Positions 1-7,007 of a DNA stretch of 7,007 nucleotides are shown here, one piece after another (positions within the stretch are counted from its first letter, which is position 1; every line of letters begins with the position of its first letter). The notes under the pieces are model-generated. The model worked only from the letters and a program-made list of their open reading frames with translations. It was not told where the DNA came from and did no database searches. Origin of the DNA: Acidithiobacillus sulfuriphilus (GTDB lineage Bacteria; Pseudomonadota; Gammaproteobacteria; Acidithiobacillales; Acidithiobacillaceae); contig NZ_RIZI01000094.1 of NCBI RefSeq assembly GCF_003721225.1, positions 1 through 7,007 on the forward strand. Direction: 5' to 3'. The translations under genes were made by a program, and so were the position numbers.

Positions 1-566
1 TTGAGGCGTACCAGCGGCCGGACGTCCGCGGCCATGGTTCCGTCCAGACGCATCACCAGCACCGCCTCAAAACGCGCACTCAGGCTGGCCATCACCTGGA
101 CAATGCGCGGGTCATAGTCGCGCACGGCCGCCTCCACGCGCTCCAGGAGGGCGATTTTTTCCTCATTGCTGATGGAGGCCAGAGGGTCCACGGGGGGGTA
201 GAGGGCCAGCGTATCGCGCCGCCGCCAAACCAATGCCCGCTGCTCGCCCTGCTCATGGACAATGGCGCGCGCCGCCTCCGCCGCCGCCAAGAGGGCGGGC
301 ATGGCGATCTCGTCGGAATAGGCCAGGCCCTGACGCTCACCTCTGACCGTCCGCACCCCCACGCCCTGCTCGATGGCATGGCTGCCGGACTTCACCACAC
401 CCTCTTCCAGACTAAAACCCTCACTGCGGCTGTACTGGAAATACAGATCCGCATCGTCCAAAGCACGATGGGCGAGGCTGGCAAAGACCTTTTCCAGCCC
501 CTCTTCGGCGATACCGCCGGGAGCGAGGAGGATGGCGCGGGCAAGTTCCATGGCCGAAGCAGACAT
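1..566 (-). CDS. tldD: TldD metalloprotease subunit, N-terminal part (cut by window edge)
   Basis: Reading the minus strand from ATG at 566 gives 188 open codons that run off the left edge. Seen: DDADLYFQ at residues 37-44, an EEGVVKSGSHAIEQGVGVR stretch from residue 54, then GLAYSDE at 80-86, PPVDPL at 124-129, and DGTMAADVRPLVRL at 175-188. These match the N-terminal domain of E. coli TldD in order and spacing. Known of the family: TldD pairs with TldE (PmbA) in a cytoplasmic zinc protease that opens unfolded peptides, matures microcin B17 and degrades the CcdA antitoxin. The zinc-binding HExxxH helix lies further on, outside this window, so catalytic competence cannot be checked. The start at 566 has an AGAAGGA ribosome binding site (578-572) 5 nt upstream; a second ATG at 551 is a weaker alternative. 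The gene is divergent from nrdA with a 362-bp gap. Confidence 0.93.
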   Translation of the reverse strand, partial: MSASAMELARAILLAPGGIAEEGLEKVFASLAHRALDDADLYFQYSRSEGFSLEEGVVKSGSHAIEQGVGVRTVRGERQGLAYSDEIAMPALLAAAEAARAIVHEQGEQRALVWRRRDTLALYPPVDPLASISNEEKIALLERVEAAVRDYDPRIVQVMASLSARFEAVLVMRLDGTMAADVRPLVRL

Positions 567-587
567 AGCAATCCTTCTGTGATGTGG

Positions 588-607
588 CCGGCCAAGGCAA
601 GGGCCGG
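588..607 (-). repeat. GC hairpin in the presumed tldD leader
   Basis: CCGGCC (588-593) and GGCCGG (602-607) are perfect inverted repeats separated by 8 nt, so a tldD transcript could form a 6-bp all-GC stem. The stem ends 9 nt upstream of the tldD ribosome binding site. The stem arm at 588-593 is itself inside a 10-bp palindrome, TGGCCGGCCA (585-594). No T-tract follows, so this is not an intrinsic terminator. An effect on translation is only a guess. Confidence 0.35.
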
Positions 608-639
608 AAGCCGGAGATTCAGGGAGTTCACACCATTGC

Positions 640-669
640 AGTATGCCCTCTTTTCAGGAATTGGAACAA
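640..669 (-). promoter_or_regulatory. Weak candidate promoter for tldD
   Basis: On the minus strand a TTGTTC -35-like hexamer (669-664) and a CATACT -10-like hexamer (645-640) are 18 bp apart. They match the sigma-70 consensus at 3/6 and 4/6 positions. Transcription would begin near 633, giving a leader of about 65 nt before the tldD ATG. It is the best match I see on this strand in the intergenic region, but it is not strong. Confidence 0.25.
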
Positions 670-675
670 GTCCAA
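661..675. promoter_or_regulatory. Perfect inverted repeat TTGGA-N5-TCCAA, possible operator
   Basis: A 15-bp dyad with two perfect 5-bp arms around ACAAG. It contains a T-N11-A core (662-674), the general form of a LysR-type regulator site, and overlaps the -35 element of the weak tldD promoter candidate. No regulator gene is in the window. A chance dyad is possible at this length. Confidence 0.25.
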
Positions 676-796
676 AGCAGTGGCCGAAACCCGGCCCTGG
701 CCGGAGGGTCCCGCAGCGCATGGGCCGGTCACCACGGATCACGAAGCGCTTCCGTCATCGCCGGAAATCGCCTTTTCCCCTGCCGGGTTAAGGCAG

Positions 797-805
797 TTAT
801 GCACC
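797..805 (+). promoter_or_regulatory. DnaA-box-like 9-mer 1 upstream of nrdAB
   Basis: TTATGCACC matches the DnaA box TTATNCACA at 8 of 9 positions, differing only in the last base. It is identical to the 9-mer at 831-839 and in the same orientation. E. coli nrdAB is known to carry DnaA boxes upstream of its promoter. DnaA binding here is inferred from the sequence match and the gene context. Confidence 0.5.
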
Positions 806-830
806 GTTTTTCCCGCCTTTCCGACAAGGC

Positions 831-839
831 TTATGCACC
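831..839 (+). promoter_or_regulatory. DnaA-box-like 9-mer 2 upstream of nrdAB
   Basis: An exact copy of TTATGCACC, 34 bp downstream of the first. Both copies follow an AAGGC word, directly here (826-830) and after two extra bases in copy 1 (790-794), so the similarity extends beyond the box. It ends 21 bp before the -35 hexamer. Confidence 0.55.
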
Positions 840-842
840 CAT

Positions 843-851
843 TCATCCACA
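843..851 (+). promoter_or_regulatory. DnaA-box-like 9-mer 3 upstream of nrdAB
   Basis: TCATCCACA differs from the strongest DnaA box, TTATCCACA, at only the second base. It has the same orientation as the other two 9-mers, starts 12 bp after the second, and overlaps the first NrdR-like box by 3 bp. It lies 9 bp upstream of the -35 hexamer, where bound DnaA could touch RNA polymerase. Confidence 0.5.
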
Positions 852-864
852 ACATCTAGTTTGA
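849..864 (+). promoter_or_regulatory. NrdR-box-like site 1
   Basis: ACAACATCTAGTTTGA matches about 10 of 16 positions of the NrdR consensus ACACWATATATWGTGT; the central ATCTAG resembles variants reported in proteobacteria. It overlaps the -35 hexamer (861-866). NrdR is an ATP-cone zinc-finger repressor of ribonucleotide reductase genes that usually binds paired boxes. The nrdR gene is not in this window. Confidence 0.4.
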
Positions 865-888
865 CATCCGTATCATTAGGCCTATATT
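861..888 (+). promoter_or_regulatory. Sigma-70 promoter of nrdAB
   Basis: A perfect TTGACA -35 hexamer (861-866) and TATATT -10 hexamer (883-888, 5/6 to consensus) are separated by 16 bp. Transcription would start near 895, giving a leader of about 34 nt that includes the TAAGGAG ribosome binding site at 916-922. This is the strongest promoter-like sequence in the window and sits directly upstream of nrdA. Confidence 0.75.
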
Positions 889-894
889 TAGTAG
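879..894 (+). promoter_or_regulatory. NrdR-box-like site 2
   Basis: GGCCTATATTTAGTAG matches about 10 of 16 positions of the NrdR consensus, with the core CTATAT-TTAGT best preserved. It covers the -10 hexamer. The boxes start 30 bp apart, one or two bp less than the usual three-helical-turn spacing of 31-32 bp. Part of the match is shared with any TATATT -10 element, so this box alone is weak evidence. Confidence 0.4.
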
Positions 895-928
895 ACGCGC
901 TGTCCACCATCGAAGTAAGGAGTCGCTC

Positions 929-3769
<2,841 letters not shown>

Positions 3770-3797
3770 CAGGGATCAGCGGTCAGGAATCAGAACT

Positions 3798-3804
3798 ACA
3801 GGAG
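3798..3804 (+). promoter_or_regulatory. Ribosome binding site that fixes the nrdB start
   Basis: ACAGGAG lies 6 nt before the ATG at 3811. An in-frame GTG at 3766 overlaps the nrdA stop (GTGA) and would add 15 residues; it has only a GAGG at 3755-3758. The better Shine-Dalgarno match and the low similarity of the extra residues to anything NrdB-like favour 3811. Confidence 0.7.
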
Positions 3805-3810
3805 TGCATC

Positions 3811-4932
3811 ATGTTGGACTTTGAAAAAACACCGAGCAGCCAGCCCCGCGTCATGGCGGGGGGCATCTCCCAAGACCAGGCGCGCCATGACGGGGGCATC
3901 CAGGCGCAAAGCTTCGACCGCGTCAACGCCGAGGACAAGCGCATCATCAACGGCCGGGCCGACGTCAATCAACTCGTGCCCTTCAAGTACCAATGGGCCT
4001 GGGACAAGTACCTGGCCGCCTGCGCCAACCACTGGATGCCCCAGGAGGTGCAGATGGCCAGGGACATCGCCCTGTGGAAGGATCCCAAGGGCCTGACCGA
4101 AGACGAACGGCGCATCGTCAAGCGCAACCTCGGCTTTTTTGTCACGGCGGACAGTCTGGCCGCCAACAACATCGTGCTCGGCACCTACCGCCATATCACC
4201 GCGCCGGAATGCCGCCAGTATATGCTGCGCCAGGCCTTCGAAGAGGCGATCCACACCCATGCCTACCAGTACATCGTCGAATCCATCGGCCTGGACGAGG
4301 GCGAGATCTTCAATATGTACCACGAGGTGGCATCGGTACGGGAGAAGGACGAATTCTTGATGCCCTTCATCGAAACCCTCACCGATCCCCTATTCAAGAC
4401 CGGCACCTTCGAGAACGATCAAAAGCTTCTGCGCTCCATCATCGTCTTTGCGGGCATCATGGAAGGGCTGTTCTTCTATGTCGGTTTCAGCCAGATCCTG
4501 TCCATGGGGCGACAGAACAAAATGACCGGCGCGGCTGAACAATACCAGTACATCCTCCGCGACGAATCCATGCACTGCAACTTCGGCATCGACATGGCCA
4601 ACCAGATCAAGCAGGAAAATCCGGAGCTGTGGACGGAGGCGTTCCAGCAAGAGATCATCGATCTTTTCCGCAAGGGTACGGATCTGGAGTGCGCCTACGC
4701 CGACGACACCATGCCCCGCGGCGTGCTCGGCCTCAATGCCGCCGTATTCAAGGACTACGTGAAATACATCGCCAACCGCCGCCTGGCGCAACTCGGCCTG
4801 CCCCAACAGTACCCCGGTGTCCTAAACCCCTTCCCCTGGATGAGCGAGATGATGGATTTGAAGAAGGAAAAGAACTTCTTTGAAACGCGGGTCACGGAAT
4901 ATCAGACGGGCGGGGCACTGAGTTGGGATTAG
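3811..4932 (+). CDS. nrdB: Class Ia ribonucleoside-diphosphate reductase, beta (radical) subunit
   Basis: A 373-residue ferritin-like di-iron protein that makes and stores the tyrosyl radical needed by NrdA. Aligned by motif to E. coli NrdB: D114 (D84), E145 and H148 (E115, H118) in EEAIHTHAY, radical Y152 (Y122), E218 (E204), and E252/H255 (E238, H241) in RDESMH. The tyrosine at 152 separates it from class Ic proteins of Chlamydia type, which have phenylalanine there. Likely radical-transfer residues W75 (W48), D251 (D237) and Y364 (Y356) are also present, so the route to NrdA Y906, Y905 and C570 looks complete. The C-terminal tail, ending TGGALSWD, is the expected NrdA-docking segment. The gene follows nrdA by 41 nt and is presumably co-transcribed. 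No YfaE-like ferredoxin gene follows. Its stop overlaps the stop of the opposing transporter gene by 4 bp. Confidence 0.97.
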   Translation: MLDFEKTPSSQPRVMAGGISQDQARHDGGIQAQSFDRVNAEDKRIINGRADVNQLVPFKYQWAWDKYLAACANHWMPQEVQMARDIALWKDPKGLTEDERRIVKRNLGFFVTADSLAANNIVLGTYRHITAPECRQYMLRQAFEEAIHTHAYQYIVESIGLDEGEIFNMYHEVASVREKDEFLMPFIETLTDPLFKTGTFENDQKLLRSIIVFAGIMEGLFFYVGFSQILSMGRQNKMTGAAEQYQYILRDESMHCNFGIDMANQIKQENPELWTEAFQQEIIDLFRKGTDLECAYADDTMPRGVLGLNAAVFKDYVKYIANRRLAQLGLPQQYPGVLNPFPWMSEMMDLKKEKNFFETRVTEYQTGGALSWD

Positions 4933-6245
4933 ACCTCCCGCCCGGCTTCCGGCCGGCTCGCACGCAGAAACCACGCCAGCAATAGGCAGAGGAATGCCAG
5001 GGCCGCATAAACCAGGAAACCCCTGGCATACCCCACCGTCCCCTCCACCGTTGCGAACCAGCCCAAGAGGGGGGGAACGGCAAAACCGCCGAAAGCGCCG
5101 AGGCCGCCTACCCATCCCGCCGCGCCGCCGACGGAATGCTCCACATAGCGGGGAACCAACTTGAAAACCGCGGCATTGTTGACCCCCATACCGATGGCTA
5201 TGAGTACCGTTCCCGCGATCGTCGCCGCGTAGACGCTGGAAAAGGCGACGAGGAGGGCGCCGAGCAGCAGGCTCGCGAGGGCCATGATCGCCACACGCTC
5301 GCCGCCCATCCGGTCCGCCCAGATCCCCCCGGGAACCCGGATCAAGGAACTCAACAGAGAGAAACCGGCAGTCAGGCCCACGGCCGTTGCCAGGCTCACG
5401 CCGTAATAGGCCTTCCAGAAGGTTGGGAGCCATGCGGTGAGGGCGAGGAATCCACCGAAAGTGGTGAAATACAGGACCACCAGGGGCCACATCCGCCACG
5501 TCCGTGCTGCGGCGGTAAGCGCCTGGATAGCGGAGCCTCTGGGGAAAAGTTCCTGCCCTTTCTGCTGCGCCGTCACGCGCGCCTCGTCAGCTTGGTAGCC
5601 CTTTCGCAACAATTGGAAAAACCATGCGTTTTGCCCCAAGAGGGAATAAAGCAAAATTCCAGCGACCAAAATGCCGGCGGAAATCAGGTATGCGGTCGAT
5701 AAACCCCAGTACATCGTAATCGCCGGCAGGCTGATGGTCGCCAGCGCCGGAGCGGTATTGCCGAACCCGGCATAGGCACCCAGCGCCCACCCCTGCTGTT
5801 TCTGGGGGAACCAATAGGACACCTGGCCGATCCCCACGGAAAAGGTGGCGATCCCGCACCCCGCCAAGGCACCCAACAGCAAAATCAGCGGATAATGGGC
5901 GACGGTTAGGTGATTGGGATAAAGAGTGCTCAAAACGCCGTACAGGCCGCCCATGCCCAGCAGCGACAGGACGAGCAAAAGGAGAAACGGCTTCTTCCCG
6001 CCGGTGGTGTCCACCCAGGCGCCGAATGGAATGCGCAGCAGAGATCCGGTCAACATGGGGATGGCCACGAGATAACCCACGAGATAGGGGGAAAGCTGCA
6101 TGGCGTCCTTGAATTTCCCCGCCGTAGCGCCAAACAGGGCCACCGCGCCGAAACCGATGAAAAACCCCAATGTCGCTCCGAACAAACTGGCATTGGGGCT
6201 GCCACGCAAAGCCGGGGCCGCAGATTTTACGGATGCTCTGTCCAT
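4929..6245 (-). CDS. Major facilitator of the nitrate/nitrite porter (NarK/NrtP) family
   Basis: A 438-residue inner-membrane transporter with about 12 hydrophobic helices, six on each side of a basic, polar central loop (about 206-251). Numbered from the ATG at 6245: one arginine in each half, R71 in [11 protein letters not shown] and R303 in [16 protein letters not shown], at the positions of the paired nitrate-binding arginines of NarK. The two glycine-rich nitrate-signature regions are seen as [11 protein letters not shown] from about 159 and [13 protein letters not shown] from about 354, followed by a glycine-rich helix ([15 protein letters not shown]). The first signature has GNTAP where GNxG is more usual. 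Family knowledge points to nitrate uptake or nitrate/nitrite exchange; the exact substrate is inferred, and no nitrate reductase gene is in the window. A GTG at 6248 is in frame but too close to the ribosome binding site. The gene is convergent with nrdB and divergent from the porin-like gene. Confidence 0.8.
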   Translation of the reverse strand: MDRASVKSAAPALRGSPNASLFGATLGFFIGFGAVALFGATAGKFKDAMQLSPYLVGYLVAIPMLTGSLLRIPFGAWVDTTGGKKPFLLLLVLSLLGMGGLYGVLSTLYPNHLTVAHYPLILLLGALAGCGIATFSVGIGQVSYWFPQKQQGWALGAYAGFGNTAPALATISLPAITMYWGLSTAYLISAGILVAGILLYSLLGQNAWFFQLLRKGYQADEARVTAQQKGQELFPRGSAIQALTAAARTWRMWPLVVLYFTTFGGFLALTAWLPTFWKAYYGVSLATAVGLTAGFSLLSSLIRVPGGIWADRMGGERVAIMALASLLLGALLVAFSSVYAATIAGTVLIAIGMGVNNAAVFKLVPRYVEHSVGGAAGWVGGLGAFGGFAVPPLLGWFATVEGTVGYARGFLVYAALAFLCLLLAWFLRASRPEAGREV

Positions 6246-6250
6246 CACTC

Positions 6251-6257
6251 CCTCCTT
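6251..6257 (-). promoter_or_regulatory. Ribosome binding site that fixes the transporter start
   Basis: On the minus strand AAGGAGG ends 5 nt before the ATG at 6245 and only 2 nt before the alternative GTG at 6248. The spacing therefore favours the ATG, shortening the protein by one residue. Confidence 0.7.
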
Positions 6258-6690
6258 TTCCGAAAAGCACGAAGTCCCGGGCAGGATACCCCAGACCGGT
6301 CGCCGGGCGACAAAAGCACTCCCTGCATTTTGTAGAAGAGTCTAGTCCAACCGGAAGGAAAGGATAGGCATGACAAAGCAACTTCTCCCCAATCCATGGC
6401 CCGCCTTCCGCCAGATAATTACTCCGAAATGGGTAAACAATAACGTCCCTGCGCCGGACCCCGGCCATGGAAATCGGGTGCAGCACCACCGCCTGGCCCA
6501 ATCCCCGGGCCGAGCATTACCCAAAGGGAGCAACCGCGCAGGGAAAGGGGTACCTCCACAGGAACGGAAACGCGGCACGGCCAGACGAATTTGTTGCATC
6601 ATCATGATTGGCAAAGATATTTTTCCATGCCATTGTCCATGAAGAGATAATTCCCCCGCGCGCAGCCGGGTGACAGCGTATTTTGCTGAC

Positions 6691-6719
6691 TGGTCAACCG
6701 GCCGCCAGAGGATGATATT
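6691..6719 (+). promoter_or_regulatory. Weak candidate promoter for the porin-like gene
   Basis: TGGTCA (6691-6696, 4/6 to TTGACA) and GATATT (6714-6719, 4/6 to TATAAT) are 17 bp apart. Transcription would start near 6726, about 32 nt before the ATG. The spacing is ideal but neither hexamer is strong, so an activator may be needed if the site is real. Confidence 0.25.
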
Positions 6720-6757
6720 CCCCTTACAGACGACATTGTCAAAAGGAGGATGGGGCC

Positions 6758-7007
6758 ATGAAGCAGCACGGGCGCGGTGATCTCATGATGCAGCAAAGCG
6801 TAAAGAAGCCTGGCGGCCTGAAAGGGCGCTTTTTCGCAATCTCCCGCTCCGCCACCGCAACGGGATTGATCAAGGCATCCGGCATGGGGCTGGCGGTTTT
6901 CCTGGCGTCTTGGGGCAGCGCAGCGGCGGATCCGCTCCTGGATGCCATCAGCGGCGGGCAGGTCAGCCTGCAGATGCGTCCCCGCTACGAATTCATGCAG
7001 CAGGCCG
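6758..7007 (+). CDS. Exported, probable outer-membrane porin-like protein, N-terminal part (cut by window edge)
   Basis: The first 83 codons of a gene that runs off the right edge. The ATG at 6758 follows an AAAAGGAGGA ribosome binding site (6741-6750) with 8 nt after the AGGAGG core. The N-terminus is long and basic (KK at 16-17, KGR at 22-24), then a hydrophobic stretch at about 41-53 (GMGLAVFLASWG) and a likely signal-peptidase I site after A57 (GSAAA before DPLL). In-frame ATGs at 6785 and 6788 would shorten the n-region but lack good ribosome binding sites. The mature start, DPLLDAISGGQVSLQMRPRYEF, resembles the opening of Gram-negative beta-barrel proteins of the alginate-export/OprD-like porin type, where a GGxVSLxxRxRYE strand is common. 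This resemblance is from memory of the pattern and the substrate is unknown. It is divergent from the nitrate/nitrite porter, with which it may or may not cooperate. Confidence 0.6.
   Translation, partial: MKQHGRGDLMMQQSVKKPGGLKGRFFAISRSATATGLIKASGMGLAVFLASWGSAAADPLLDAISGGQVSLQMRPRYEFMQQA

Larger units (their letters stand above)
567..928. other. Divergent intergenic region between tldD and nrdA
   Basis: This 362-bp stretch has no convincing gene; the short open frames in it have no family resemblance and no good start signals. From 580 to 770 it is GC-rich with recurring GGCCGG/GCCGG words, including an inverted repeat CCGGCC-CT-GGCCGG at 691-704. From about 790 to 895 it becomes more AT-rich and holds the nrd control sites listed separately. 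No T-tract terminator is visible, as expected for a region flanked by two gene starts. Confidence 0.7.
6246..6757. other. Divergent intergenic region between the transporter and the porin-like gene
   Basis: This 512-bp gap is long for such a compact neighbourhood and must hold the promoters of both flanking genes. No consensus-quality sigma-70 promoter stands out on either strand. It contains an ATCATGAT palindrome (6601-6608), a GGCCC-N7-GGGCC stem-loop (6495-6511) without a T-tract, and a CAGC-N7-GCTG dyad (6674-6688). One short open frame at 6370-6642 has a fair ribosome binding site but no recognisable product (see findings). No transposase remnant or RNA gene is recognisable. Confidence 0.6.

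Noticed and set aside
584..859. A 91-codon plus-strand frame in the tldD-nrdA gap.
   Set aside because: No family resemblance and no good ribosome binding site; it would run through the DnaA-like and NrdR-like sites, which explain the region better.
4935..4960. CCGGC-N5-GCCGG stem near the nrdB/transporter junction as a terminator.
   Set aside because: The stem is only 5 bp, lies inside the transporter reading frame, and no T-tract follows on either strand.
6393..6471. TCCATGGCC (6393-6401) and GGCCATGGA (6463-6471), a perfect 9-bp inverted repeat.
   Set aside because: The arms are 61 nt apart and contain the CCATGG palindrome. One such pair is expected by chance in about 500 bp, and there are no insertion-sequence features nearby.
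5587..6501. A 304-codon minus-strand frame overlapping the transporter gene and extending into the intergenic gap.
   Set aside because: It is a frame-shifted shadow of the transporter. The transporter frame has all 12 helices and the family motifs, while this frame has neither membrane segments nor a recognisable fold.
6546..6552. AGGGGTA, which reads TACCCCT on the minus strand and fits the NarL heptamer TACYYMT.
   Set aside because: A single degenerate heptamer is expected by chance, and no partner in a 7-2-7 arrangement was found. No convincing FNR site (TTGAT-N4-ATCAA) was seen either.
6691..6706. TGG...GCC with GG-N10-GC spacing, as a sigma-54 promoter for the porin-like gene.
   Set aside because: Only the GG and GC pairs and one flanking T match; the rest of TGGCAC-N5-TTGCA is absent.

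Overview
The window reads as chromosomal DNA of a GC-rich Gram-negative proteobacterium. The two-ATP-cone NrdA and the NrdB ending in a TGGALSWD tail resemble the class Ia ribonucleotide reductase of Pseudomonas-type Gammaproteobacteria. The overall feel is of a gammaproteobacterium or an Acidithiobacillus relative, but the genus cannot be fixed from sequence alone. I see no mobile elements, CRISPR arrays, tRNA or rRNA genes.

Layout, left to right. (1) Positions 1-566, minus strand: the N-terminal 188 codons of TldD, a subunit of the TldD/TldE metalloprotease, cut by the window edge. (2) Positions 567-928: a divergent control region. The tldD side has a GC hairpin next to the ribosome binding site and a perfect TTGGA-N5-TCCAA inverted repeat. 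The nrd side has a good sigma-70 promoter, three DnaA-box-like 9-mers and two NrdR-box-like 16-mers overlapping the -35 and -10 elements. (3) Positions 929-4932: a two-gene nrdA-nrdB operon encoding both subunits of class Ia ribonucleotide reductase. All metal ligands, the tyrosyl-radical residue and the proposed radical-transfer residues are present. (4) Positions 4929-6245, minus strand: a 12-TM major facilitator of the nitrate/nitrite porter (NarK/NrtP) type, convergent with nrdB and overlapping it by 4 bp. (5) Positions 6246-6757: a 512-bp divergent intergenic region with no convincing gene. (6) Positions 6758-7007, plus strand: the start of an exported, probably outer-membrane beta-barrel (porin-like) protein, cut by the right edge.

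How the parts fit. nrdAB supplies dNTPs for DNA replication. The combination of DnaA-type and NrdR-type sites on its promoter suggests transcription tied both to replication initiation and to the nucleotide pool, as described for E. coli nrdAB. The nitrate/nitrite porter and the divergent porin may form a transport pair across the two membranes, but this rests only on adjacency. Nothing here looks like a wholly new system. The most interesting parts are the compact nrd control region, the degenerate second ATP cone of NrdA, and the terminator-less convergent overlap of nrdB with the transporter gene.
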